Assembly: GCF_048323755.1 (NCBI RefSeq) | Contig: NZ_JBLWFS010000015.1 | Span: forward strand, 34,755-98,754 | Length of the DNA: 64,000 bases | Direction: 5' to 3' | Origin: Alkalihalobacterium sp048323755 | GTDB taxonomy: Bacteria > Bacillota > Bacilli > Bacillales > Bacillaceae_F | Shown: positions 51,767 through 60,539 of the stretch, piece by piece | Layout: every line of letters starts with the position of its first letter | Numbering within the stretch: position 1 is the stretch's first letter | Translations under genes and position numbers: made by a program | The notes under the pieces: model-generated | Told to the model about the DNA's origin: nothing | The model's database searches: none | The model's input: the letters and a program-made list of their open reading frames with translations, nothing else

Positions 51767-52216
51767 TGGTTGTACCGTCTTTACAAATAAAAATTTTACA
51801 CACTGATAGATGTTAATCACTAAAACAAAGCATACTGAAATAATAAGCAATGTAGCTCCACCCTTATAGAACAATACGATTGTCATCAATCCAATAACGG
51901 TAATAATTGCTATTCGGAGAAATGACTCCTCCAACTGTTCTGTCTCAATTTGTTGATAAAGCATTTTACACGCTGAGACCAAACATGCTGCTGCTAAAAA
52001 GTATAAGCTCCCTGGTATTAAAAATTCATGGATAATATCAAAACTAAAAACAAACGAGGCTTGTCCTGCCCCAGTTAGGATCGATTGAAAATAGAAAAGG
52101 ATTTCATCAATCATTTGATAGAACGGGACATGATTCATTTGACTAGAAATAGTACCCCCAATAAATGCAAAAATAAATCCAAATAGAACGAATATAAATG
52201 GTAGAACGAAAACCAT
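51764..52216 (-). CDS. Hypothetical four-helix membrane protein
   Basis: 150 aa from the ATG at 52216 (GAGGTG upstream). Four hydrophobic helices (about 3-22, 65-85, 102-120, 122-142). No family recognised. Confidence 0.68.
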   Translation of the reverse strand: MVFVLPFIFVLFGFIFAFIGGTISSQMNHVPFYQMIDEILFYFQSILTGAGQASFVFSFDIIHEFLIPGSLYFLAAACLVSACKMLYQQIETEQLEESFLRIAIITVIGLMTIVLFYKGGATLLIISVCFVLVINIYQCVKFLFVKTVQP

Positions 52217-52296
52217 CTCCACACCTCATTTCATCTCTTTTCTATTACTCTATTCAAAAAAATAGATTTTAGAATAAATAATAGAGAAAAGAGAAA

Positions 52297-52354
52297 TAAA
52301 AAAAATGGTGCCAGGCACCTTTACTCTATTACAGTGGTAAAGGTGCCTGGCACC
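52297..52354 (-). terminator. Perfect 18-bp hairpin after topB with the GGTGCCAGGCACC motif
   Basis: The sequence at 52307-52324 pairs perfectly with 52337-52354 (12-nt loop); each arm includes the palindrome GGTGCCAGGCACC or its equivalent. Eight U follow on the minus transcript. The same palindrome is widely scattered in Bacillaceae genomes; here it seems to be used as a terminator. A lone half (GGCACC) recurs at 52366. Confidence 0.75.
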
Positions 52355-52378
52355 GAATATTTAATGGCACCTGATGTT

Positions 52379-54565
52379 TTATTTTTTTAGATTTAGCTTG
52401 GCTAGGGCTTCTGCTAGGGCTGGATTGAATGGCTCTTCTTGTTTGTCTTGTTTCTTTAAATATTGATTGACTTCTTTTTTGGAGACTTTCGTATTTTTCT
52501 CTTTTTTCTTTCTCTCATTAAAGGTTGAAAGCTTCTCTTTATGTCCGCAGCTACAAGCAAATACTTGTCCTTCACCTTGTCCACGTAATTCTAGTTTTTT
52601 GAAGCACTTCGGACAACGTGCATTCGTTTTCTTCGCAACTGCTTTTCGATGTCCACATTCACGATCTTCACAAACAAGCATCTTCCCTTTTTTCCCGTTC
52701 ACTTGTAGTAGATTTTTCCCGCATTCCGGACATGTCCGTCCCGAAATATTATCATGCTTATATTTGGACTCACTCACTTTAATTTCACGAATGATTGCTT
52801 TTGTATATTCTTTCATTTCAACGAGAAACGCTTGCTGCGTTAACTTTCCTTTTGCAATGGCCTCAAGCTTTTGCTCCCATTCTGCTGTGAGTGCTGGTGA
52901 CTTAAGGTCAGAAGGTACTAACTCTAGTAATTGTCTTCCTTTTGAAGTCGTTACGATATCTTTTCCTCTTTTTTCAATAAGAAAACTATTAAAAAGCTTC
53001 TCAATAATATCCGCTCTCGTTGCAACTGTTCCTAGTCCTCCAGTTTTTCCAAGCGTTTTGGCAAGATCCTTATTCGTTTCTGCCATAAACTTTGCTGGAT
53101 TTTCCATCGCTGAGAGTAGAGTTCCTTCGTTAAATAATCCTGGTGGCTTTGTTTCTCCCTCGGTTTGTGTGACAGACTGAAGCGATAAAGCATCCGCCTT
53201 CGTTAATTTGAGGATGTCACTACTCATTGCACTATCTTTTTCTTCAATATCATCTCCGTAAATTTCTTTCCAACCTAGAGATTGAACAACATTTCCTTTT
53301 GCAATAAAGGTTTCTCCTCCTATTTTAGTCACAACCGTTGTTTGTTCGTATTCATATGGTGGTGAAAGGACGGCTAAGAAGCGTTTCACAACCAAATCAT
53401 AGATTTTACGTTCTTTCTCACTTAATGAAGAAAGTATAGGTGCGACTTCCGTTGGAATAATAGCATGGTGATCTGAAACCTTTTGATTATCAACAAAATG
53501 ACGGCTTGCCTTTATCGGTTTTTGTGCGATCTTAAAAGCTTGCTTCGCATACGGACCAACACCACATGCTTCTATTCGGTCTTTTAGAGTATCTACAATA
53601 TCCTCAGATAAGTAACGCGAATCTGTTCGGGGATATGTTAAAACTTTATGTTGCTCATATAATTTTTGCATCGTATTTAACGTTTCTTTTGCCGAGAAGC
53701 CAAATATACGGTTTGCCTCACGCTGCAATTCGGTTAAATCAAACAGTTGTGGTGAGTATGTCTTTTTTGATTTTTTTTCGATATCTACAATTTGTATCGG
53801 TTGATTACTTATTTTCTCTTGTACTCTTTTCACGTGATTTAGGTCGAATGTTCTAGACTCTTTCGTCTCAGTATTTTGCCAAGTTAGTTTTAACGATTTA
53901 TTAGCTTGAACAGTTATACCATAGTAACTCTTCGGTTTGAATTCAGCAATTTCTCGTTCTCTTTGATGGATAATCGCAAGTGTAGGGGTTTGGACCCTTC
54001 CACAAGATAGTTGAGCATTGTACTTTGATGTCAATCCTCTTGTCCCATTTAAACCGACAATCCAATCGGCTTCAGCTCGTGCAACCGCCGCTGCATACAG
54101 ATTTTCATAATCCTTACCTGGTCGAAGCTTTTGAAACCCTTCTTTTATCGCCTTATCCGTAACAGAGGAAATCCATAGACGTTGAATTGGCTTCTTCACA
54201 CTCGCTTTTTCGATAATCCATCTTGCGACTAACTCTCCTTCTCGACCAGCATCGGTCGCGATAACGATATCTCCAACATCTTTGCGATTTAATTGAGCTT
54301 TTACGGCTTGATATTGTTTATTTGTTTTTTTAATTACAATAATTTTTAAATTTTGGGGTAACATAGGAAGGTCATCCAGATTCCAGGATTTATATTTTTC
54401 ATCATAGGATTCAGGGTCAGCTAACGTCACTAAATGGCCCAGCGCCCAAGTAACGATATAACGATCACCTTCAAAAAATCCGTTGCCTTTTTTCGGACAA
54501 TTTAAAACTTTTGCAATGTCTCTTCCTACTGAAGGTTTTTCAGCCAGAACTACTGTTTTTTTCAT
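52379..54565 (-). CDS. topB: DNA topoisomerase III
   Basis: 728 aa. TOPRIM domain (1-135; AEKPSVGRDIAKVL, ATDAGREGELVARWI), type IA core with catalytic Tyr in KVLTYPRTDSRYL (about 310), and two C-terminal zinc ribbons (CPECGK...CEDRECGH; CPKCFK...CSCGH). It decatenates DNA and resolves recombination intermediates, often together with RecQ, which lies 0.8 kb upstream on the same strand. Confidence 0.96.
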   Translation of the reverse strand: MKKTVVLAEKPSVGRDIAKVLNCPKKGNGFFEGDRYIVTWALGHLVTLADPESYDEKYKSWNLDDLPMLPQNLKIIVIKKTNKQYQAVKAQLNRKDVGDIVIATDAGREGELVARWIIEKASVKKPIQRLWISSVTDKAIKEGFQKLRPGKDYENLYAAAVARAEADWIVGLNGTRGLTSKYNAQLSCGRVQTPTLAIIHQREREIAEFKPKSYYGITVQANKSLKLTWQNTETKESRTFDLNHVKRVQEKISNQPIQIVDIEKKSKKTYSPQLFDLTELQREANRIFGFSAKETLNTMQKLYEQHKVLTYPRTDSRYLSEDIVDTLKDRIEACGVGPYAKQAFKIAQKPIKASRHFVDNQKVSDHHAIIPTEVAPILSSLSEKERKIYDLVVKRFLAVLSPPYEYEQTTVVTKIGGETFIAKGNVVQSLGWKEIYGDDIEEKDSAMSSDILKLTKADALSLQSVTQTEGETKPPGLFNEGTLLSAMENPAKFMAETNKDLAKTLGKTGGLGTVATRADIIEKLFNSFLIEKRGKDIVTTSKGRQLLELVPSDLKSPALTAEWEQKLEAIAKGKLTQQAFLVEMKEYTKAIIREIKVSESKYKHDNISGRTCPECGKNLLQVNGKKGKMLVCEDRECGHRKAVAKKTNARCPKCFKKLELRGQGEGQVFACSCGHKEKLSTFNERKKKEKNTKVSKKEVNQYLKKQDKQEEPFNPALAEALAKLNLKK

Positions 54566-54613
54566 AAAAACACCCTTTCAACAACAACTATTAAAAACTA
54601 TATCATAAATTGA

Positions 54614-54679
54614 TTGACAGTGAAATTAATGAGTGATAAAATTATTAATTTTGCTATTATCAGACAAGTGTGATATAAT
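54614..54679 (+). promoter_or_regulatory. Tandem sigma-A promoters of the CarD-type gene
   Basis: P1: TTGACA (54614-54619), 17 bp, TAAAAT (54637-54642). P2: TTGCTA (54651-54656), 17 bp, TATAAT (54674-54679), 32 bp before the ATG. Confidence 0.75.
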
Positions 54680-54710
54680 AATAAAGAACTCAAATTTAGG
54701 AGGTCGAGCT

Positions 54711-55190
54711 ATGTTTCAAGTTGGAGACAAGATTGTTTACCCTATGCACGGCGCTGGTGTGATTGAAGATATCGAGGAAAGAGAGATTCTTGGGGAGACC
54801 CAACAATACTATGTCTTAAATTTGTCTCATAGTACGATGCAAGTAATGGTTCCTATGGAGAAAACATCAATTATCGGTATACGTGAAGTCGTAGACCCAG
54901 ATACGTTAGAAAAAGCTTTATTAATTCTTCACGATGGTGAACCAGACGACTCGGTTAATCGTCACCAACGTTATCATTTAAACATGAAGAAAATGAAAAC
55001 GGGTGATATTTGTGAAAGTGCCCAAGTAATTAGGGATTTAATGTTCTTAAATAAAAATAAGAAGCTTGGTACTGAAGATAAGTTTATGCTTGATAATGCA
55101 CGACGCATTTTTATTAGCGAACTCATTCTTGTCAAAGGATTTGAAGAAGAACAAGCAATTGAATTTTTAGACAATGCAATTAACGGTTAA
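54711..55190 (+). CDS. CarD-type RNA-polymerase-binding transcription factor
   Basis: 159 aa from the ATG at 54711 with AGGAGGT upstream. N-terminal Tudor-like RNAP-interaction domain (FQVGDKIVYPMHGAGVIEDIEERE..., MQVMVPMEKTSIIGIREV) and a helical C-terminal domain (RYHLNMKKMKTGDICESAQVIRDL). CarD-family proteins stabilise open complexes. Tandem promoters suggest steady expression. Confidence 0.92.
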   Translation: MFQVGDKIVYPMHGAGVIEDIEEREILGETQQYYVLNLSHSTMQVMVPMEKTSIIGIREVVDPDTLEKALLILHDGEPDDSVNRHQRYHLNMKKMKTGDICESAQVIRDLMFLNKNKKLGTEDKFMLDNARRIFISELILVKGFEEEQAIEFLDNAING

Positions 55191-55198
55191 TCGTCCTG

Positions 55199-55228
55199 AA
55201 AACCTCTTCCCGATGAAGAGGTTTTTTT
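55199..55228 (+). terminator. Terminator of the CarD-type gene
   Basis: AAAACCTCTTC pairs with GAAGAGGTTTT (5-nt loop), followed by T. Confidence 0.9.
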
Positions 55229-55297
55229 GTTTTTCTTCAATGAAAAATGCTATTTGCGCAGCCGGTCTCCTTAAGAAGTATTAGTTGCAAGGATATC

Positions 55298-55330
55298 AAA
55301 AAAGAGGCTGAGTGAGTTACCTAGCCTCTT
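55298..55330 (-). terminator. Terminator of recQ
   Basis: AGAGGCT (55303-55309) pairs with AGCCTCT (55323-55329), with a partly paired interior; the minus strand continues TTTTTTGATA. Confidence 0.75.
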
Positions 55331-55386
55331 CTCTTAATGTTTTTACATAGCCTATCTACACCCACTCGCTCTAAATCCTTATTCAG

Positions 55387-57495
55387 CTAACCATGCCTAA
55401 CTCTCTTTCCAATCACATAACGAATTTCGAAATACGTTACCTCTTCTGGTAAGCTTTCCTTGAGAGGCTTCAATCGTTCTGCTCCGATCTTCTCAATGGC
55501 TTCTTCAATTAATTGTTCGTGATGCTCATTAACAAATTGATGAAGATCGATGATTTTTCCTTCATCGACACATTTTTCTAGATGACTTAAGATTGTTTCT
55601 TCTGTACACTCCCGCTCGGCAGCGATTTCCTTGACTGAACTTCCTTGCTCATACATTTCATACGTAATATGGTGACTCGGTGTTTTTGACGAAACTTTCT
55701 TCTGTACTGTTACGCCCTGTTCACTTTTTTGATTCCGATACGGTTGCAATGCAGCTAAAAATTGTTCACCGTATTTCTCTAGTTTTTGTTGGCCGACTCC
55801 ATTCACAAGTAATAATTCTTCGGTACTTGAAGGAATTGAGCGACTCATTTCACGAAGCGACTTATCTGAGAAAATTAAATAAGGCGGGACTTTTGCTTCA
55901 TCTGCGATCTCTTTACGTACCTTACGTAAACTCTCAAAAATTTCGTCATTCGCTTCAATCGCTACATGAGCCACCTTTTCTTTCCTGTATACTTGTAGCT
56001 CTCCTTTTAAAACAGCAACTGCTTTATCCGTTAAACGTAACGTCGGGAAATTACCTTCAGAAGGCTTCAAATATTGTTCTGCCGTCAAGTAATCGATAAA
56101 TTGAGATAGATTTTTCCCTGTCCACGTTTTGAGTAGGCCATAGGTCGTCAATTGATCTAATTTAAAGTCTTTGATCTTTTTACTTTCCGATCCAACTAGA
56201 ACTTGTGCGACAATTGTTTTTCCGAACTTTTCTCGCATCCTCTTAATCGTGGAAAAGACCATTTGTGCTTCTCTGGTCACATCCGAAGTTTCGCCATCAT
56301 CTAGACAATTCGAACACTTTTTACACTTTTCAAATTCTTCATCTTCAAAATAGTGTCCAATATATTGTTGAAGACACGACTCCGTATGGCAATAATCTAC
56401 CATTTGCTGCAACTTTTTGTATTCATTCGTTCTTCTGGTTTCTTCTAGATCGGATTGTTCAATTAAAAATTTTTGAATACGAATATCGTCAGGTGCAAAA
56501 AGTAACAAACATTCACTTTCTTCACCATCTCGTCCTGCTCTTCCCGCTTCTTGATAATACGATTCGATATTTCTTGGCAAATTGTAATGAATGACAAACC
56601 TGACATTGGATTTATCAATACCCATTCCGAATGCATTTGTTGCGATCATAACCGTTATATTGTCACGGATAAAATCATCCTGATACTTCGCTCGTTCGAG
56701 ATCTGATAAGCCGGCATGATATTTTCCAACAGCTATTCCCTTTTCTGTTAATTTATCATACAGTTGCTCTACGACTTTCCGCGTTGACGCATAAATAATC
56801 CCTGAACTTGAGGCGTGCTTTTTTAAGTACTGCGAGACATAAGAAAATTTCTCTTGCCCTTTGACCACTTGTAACGATAAATTATCTCTTCTCGCTCCAT
56901 TCACAATCGTATTCTCTTCTTCAATGCTTAAATGACGGCAAATATCTTCTCTTACTTGAGGCGTTGCAGTTGCCGTTAAAGCTAACACAACCGGATTTGT
57001 TGGCAATTTCCTGATAAGTGATGAGATATTTAAATAACTCGGGCGGAAGTCATGTCCCCATTGTGAAAGGCAGTGCGCTTCATCAATTGCAACGAGCGAA
57101 ATCGGCAGCTCATTTAATAAATAAAAGAAACGAACATCTTCTAACCGCTCAGGTGCAATATAAATTAGTTTATATTGTCCATTTCTCATCTTCTCGATTC
57201 GTTCACTTAATTCACTATTCGAGAGAGAACTATTTATATATGTACTCGGAATTCCAAGCTGATTTAAACCGTCCACTTGGTCTTTCATTAATGAAATAAG
57301 TGGTGAAACAACGATTGTCATTCCAGAATAGATAAGCGCTGGAACTTGATAACAGATGGACTTACCTCCACCTGTTGGCATAATACCAAGTGTATTTTTT
57401 TCTTCCAAAACTTTCTCGACAATATCATATTGGCCTTTCCGAAAAGCTTCATAGCCAAAGTATTGTTTTAAAAGTTCAACTGCTTTTGTTTGCAT
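55387..57495 (-). CDS. recQ: ATP-dependent DNA helicase RecQ
   Basis: 702 aa, AAGGAG upstream. Superfamily 2 helicase: GIMPTGGGKSICYQ (Walker A), AIDEAHCLSQWGHDFR (DEAH box), motif VI YYQEAGRAGRDGEES; zinc-binding Cys cluster (CHTESC...CKKCSNC), winged helix, HRDC domain (about 515-590) and a C-terminal helix-turn-helix_40 (YEMYEQGSSVKEIAAERE). Full-length RecQ. Confidence 0.96.
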   Translation of the reverse strand: MQTKAVELLKQYFGYEAFRKGQYDIVEKVLEEKNTLGIMPTGGGKSICYQVPALIYSGMTIVVSPLISLMKDQVDGLNQLGIPSTYINSSLSNSELSERIEKMRNGQYKLIYIAPERLEDVRFFYLLNELPISLVAIDEAHCLSQWGHDFRPSYLNISSLIRKLPTNPVVLALTATATPQVREDICRHLSIEEENTIVNGARRDNLSLQVVKGQEKFSYVSQYLKKHASSSGIIYASTRKVVEQLYDKLTEKGIAVGKYHAGLSDLERAKYQDDFIRDNITVMIATNAFGMGIDKSNVRFVIHYNLPRNIESYYQEAGRAGRDGEESECLLLFAPDDIRIQKFLIEQSDLEETRRTNEYKKLQQMVDYCHTESCLQQYIGHYFEDEEFEKCKKCSNCLDDGETSDVTREAQMVFSTIKRMREKFGKTIVAQVLVGSESKKIKDFKLDQLTTYGLLKTWTGKNLSQFIDYLTAEQYLKPSEGNFPTLRLTDKAVAVLKGELQVYRKEKVAHVAIEANDEIFESLRKVRKEIADEAKVPPYLIFSDKSLREMSRSIPSSTEELLLVNGVGQQKLEKYGEQFLAALQPYRNQKSEQGVTVQKKVSSKTPSHHITYEMYEQGSSVKEIAAERECTEETILSHLEKCVDEGKIIDLHQFVNEHHEQLIEEAIEKIGAERLKPLKESLPEEVTYFEIRYVIGKRVRHG

Positions 57496-57854
57496 GAATG
57501 AACTCCTTCCTAACTACTGCTTTTTCTATTGTAAAGGAATTTGTTATTTTTATAAATGGAGGAAAATGACCTTTTCTACTTGTTATAGTTAAAAGAACTA
57601 AAGGGGGTAAGGTTTATCATCGTTAGTCCGTAGGCTAAGTTAACTCCGATACTTCATTTTACAATAGTCATAAGATTGATTGTACAAACTTTTTGTAAAG
57701 AAACAACACTTCTCTACAAAGCTCTCATTTACAAAAAAATAAATTGGATATTTTCAAAGTATGTTAAAATAGCTTCATTCGTTTTATAATAGGTAAGGTG
57801 CAAAAAATTAAATTGATTATCTATAAATTTATATAGAAAGAGTGTTGTCCATTC
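57496..57854. other. 359-bp intergenic region between recQ and the ABC-F gene
   Basis: The region is AT-rich. A possible -10 (TAAAAT near 57766) and TATAAT (near 57786) are seen without well-spaced -35 boxes. The ribosome site of the ABC-F gene is weak (AAAGAGTG about 12 bases upstream). Some ABC-F genes carry leader attenuators, but I see no clear hairpin set here. Confidence 0.35.
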
Positions 57855-59411
57855 ATGAGTGTATTAACAGTAAAAAACTTAAGTCACGGATTTGGTGACC
57901 GTGCGATTTTTAATGATGTTTCTTTCCGCCTTTTAAGAGGAGAACATGTTGGTCTGATTGGAGCAAACGGCGAAGGAAAATCAACGTTTATGAATATCAT
58001 TACAGGTAAATTACAACCCGATGCTGGAAAAGTTGAGTGGTCCAAACGAGTTCGTGTCGGCTACTTAGACCAACATACGGTTCTGACAAAAGGCATGACG
58101 ATGCGCGACGTATTAAAAAGTGCCTTTCAATATTTATTTGACTTAGAAACACAAATGAATGATCTATTTGATAAAATGGGCGATGTTTCTCCAGATGAAC
58201 TAGAAAAGTTGCTAGAAGAAACAGGAACGATTCAAGATATTTTAACAAATAATGATTTTTATACGATTGATGCAAAAGTTGAAGAAATCGCCCGTGGTCT
58301 TGGACTAACTGATATCGGATTAGACCGTGATGTCGATGATTTAAGTGGTGGACAACGAACCAAAGTCCTCCTTGCTAAACTCCTATTAGAAAAGCCTGAT
58401 ATTTTACTATTGGACGAGCCGACAAACTATTTAGATGAACAGCATATTGAGTGGTTAAAGCGTTATTTAAATGAATATGAAAATGCGTTTATCTTAATCT
58501 CACATGACATCCCGTTCTTAAATAGTGTAATTAATCTTATTTATCATATGGAAAACCAGGAGTTAAATCGTTACGTCGGTGATTACGATCATTTCCTAGA
58601 AGTTCACGAAATGAAAAAACAGCAATTAGAGTCAGCCTATAAAAAGCAACAACAAGAAATCTCTGAACTTAAAGACTTCGTCGCAAGAAATAAAGCGCGT
58701 GTATCAACACGTAATATGGCGATGTCTCGCCAGAAAAAGCTAGATAAGATGGAAGTCATTGAACTTGCTAAGGAGAAGCCAAAACCTGAGTTTAATTTCA
58801 AAGAGTCTCGTGCGTCTGGAAAAGTAATCTTCGAAACGAAAGATCTAGTGATTGGTTATGATGAACCACTTTCAAGACCATTAAACCTTCGTATGGAACG
58901 CGGACAAAAAGTTGCATTGTACGGGGCAAACGGTATCGGAAAAACGACATTATTACGAAGCATTTTAGGTGAGATTAAGCCTGTTTCAGGTTCGGTTGAA
59001 CGTGGTGACTATTTGCATATTGGCTATTTTGAACAAGAAGCGAAAGCGGCTAATCAAAATTCGTGTATCGACGAAATTTGGAGAGAGTTTCCTTCTTACA
59101 GCCAAGCTGAAGTTCGTGCTGCATTAGCAAAATGTGGATTAACGACAAAGCATATTGAAAGTAAAATTATGGTCTTAAGTGGTGGGGAAAAAGCAAAAGT
59201 TCGTCTTTGTAAGCTAATTAACAATGAAACGAACTTACTCGTTCTCGATGAGCCGACGAACCACCTTGATGTCGATGCAAAAGAAGAATTAAAGCGTGCA
59301 TTGAAAGCTTACAAAGGAAGCATCCTTCTTATTAGCCACGAACCTGAATTTTATAATGATATCGTTACTGAAAAATGGAATTGCGAGACTTGGACAACGA
59401 AGGTTATTTAA
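57855..59411 (+). CDS. ABC-F family ATPase (ribosome-associated, YfmM/YkpA type)
   Basis: 518 aa. Two ABC domains: Walker A GANGEGKST and GANGIGKTT, signatures LSGGQRTK and LSGGEKAK, Walker B LLLDEPTNYLD and LVLDEPTNHLD, joined by the charged P-site tRNA-interaction linker (about 240-310). No membrane helices. ABC-F proteins act on stalled ribosomes or protect against antibiotics. Length suits the YfmM group; no drug is implied. Confidence 0.92.
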   Translation: MSVLTVKNLSHGFGDRAIFNDVSFRLLRGEHVGLIGANGEGKSTFMNIITGKLQPDAGKVEWSKRVRVGYLDQHTVLTKGMTMRDVLKSAFQYLFDLETQMNDLFDKMGDVSPDELEKLLEETGTIQDILTNNDFYTIDAKVEEIARGLGLTDIGLDRDVDDLSGGQRTKVLLAKLLLEKPDILLLDEPTNYLDEQHIEWLKRYLNEYENAFILISHDIPFLNSVINLIYHMENQELNRYVGDYDHFLEVHEMKKQQLESAYKKQQQEISELKDFVARNKARVSTRNMAMSRQKKLDKMEVIELAKEKPKPEFNFKESRASGKVIFETKDLVIGYDEPLSRPLNLRMERGQKVALYGANGIGKTTLLRSILGEIKPVSGSVERGDYLHIGYFEQEAKAANQNSCIDEIWREFPSYSQAEVRAALAKCGLTTKHIESKIMVLSGGEKAKVRLCKLINNETNLLVLDEPTNHLDVDAKEELKRALKAYKGSILLISHEPEFYNDIVTEKWNCETWTTKVI

Positions 59412-59438
59412 TTCTTATTTTAAAGTAAACTGAAATTC

Positions 59439-59476
59439 AAATGCGCTCAGACCGCAATAGCTGAGCGCATTTTATA
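59439..59476 (+). terminator. Terminator of the ABC-F gene
   Basis: AAATGCGCTCAG (59439-59450) pairs perfectly with CTGAGCGCATTT (59461-59472). Confidence 0.85.
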
Positions 59477-59513
59477 ATACTTCAATCCTTGTCAATAAGC
59501 ATTTCCTGTAAAG

Positions 59514-60518
59514 CTATCCCTCTTTCTTCAGTGCGATCATGTACCAGCTACCTTCTTTAACGACAGGAGTAATTTCATCAATTTGGTACCCTGTATTTTT
59601 AGCATACGTTCTAATTTCACCTTCGGTAGGAATCGGATGTAAATTTTCATGGGCGGTCATAAAGCTATTAAAGGCTACCGAAAATACCTTCCCGCTTTTA
59701 CTCAAGTATAAAGGAGAGATAATAGATAAGGAGCCGTTTTTTTGTAAACTATCGTATGTTAATTGAAACAACTCTTCTCTTCCCTCTCTACTAAAATAAT
59801 GCAGAAGGTTATTCATCATAATGTAATCAAAGACTTGATTGATTTTATCTCCGTTTGTTATATCTTTTTGATAAACTTTTACATTTTTAATCTTGTTTTC
59901 TTTTACTTTTTTCTGTGCTTCGTCTACTATACTTCTATTTATATCAATCCCAGTGAATTCCTTGTTTTTATAGAGTTTGGATAAGCGTACAAGATAACCA
60001 GCATGACCACACCCAATATCCAAAATAGAAGTAGCCTTTGACTTCTTTATTTTCTTATTCACTTTAGGAAAGGCGAACTTTTCAATGAGTGCTGAAGTTT
60101 CTGCAACAGTCTGACCAAACCCCTCATGATCATAGTTCTTTCTAGTAGTCTCGTTTGTCAATAAATGAGGATAGTTTAATAGAGTCGGAATATGCAATTC
60201 CATCATTTCTCTCAATAGTTCACCAACAGAATAGCGACTATTAGTCGAGAAATACGTGATCATTTGTTTAGTAGGATAGATTCTTTGCTTGTCCCCTATT
60301 TTTAGATGGCCGATTACTTTCCCTACGTCTACCCAACAGGTGATTAACTGTTCGTCCATACCAGTAGACTGTTGAAGTTCAGAGAGCGTCTTACCATTAG
60401 CAAGTTCATCAAATAAATTCATTTTAAAGCCAATATAGGCGTGCCATGTCGGAAGAAACCCTTCATTTCTTTTCATCCACTTTCTTGCTTCCCATACTCT
60501 TCTCCACTCCTTAAACAA
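59514..60518 (-). CDS. SAM-dependent methyltransferase with N-terminal helical domain
   Basis: 334 aa from a TTG with GGAGGGGG upstream. The N-terminal about 115 residues look like a winged-helix dimerisation domain as in small-molecule O-/C-methyltransferases; residues about 160-300 form the Rossmann fold (ILDIGCGHAGYLVRL, FTGIDINRSIVDEAQ, FDYIMMNNLLHYF). It lies 21 bp after the FAD monooxygenase gene. The pair suggests modification of an aromatic or quinone-like small molecule; the substrate is unknown. Confidence 0.85.
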   Translation of the reverse strand: MFKEWRRVWEARKWMKRNEGFLPTWHAYIGFKMNLFDELANGKTLSELQQSTGMDEQLITCWVDVGKVIGHLKIGDKQRIYPTKQMITYFSTNSRYSVGELLREMMELHIPTLLNYPHLLTNETTRKNYDHEGFGQTVAETSALIEKFAFPKVNKKIKKSKATSILDIGCGHAGYLVRLSKLYKNKEFTGIDINRSIVDEAQKKVKENKIKNVKVYQKDITNGDKINQVFDYIMMNNLLHYFSREGREELFQLTYDSLQKNGSLSIISPLYLSKSGKVFSVAFNSFMTAHENLHPIPTEGEIRTYAKNTGYQIDEITPVVKEGSWYMIALKKEG

Positions 60519-60539
60519 TTTGATTCCCCCTCCCTGTTT

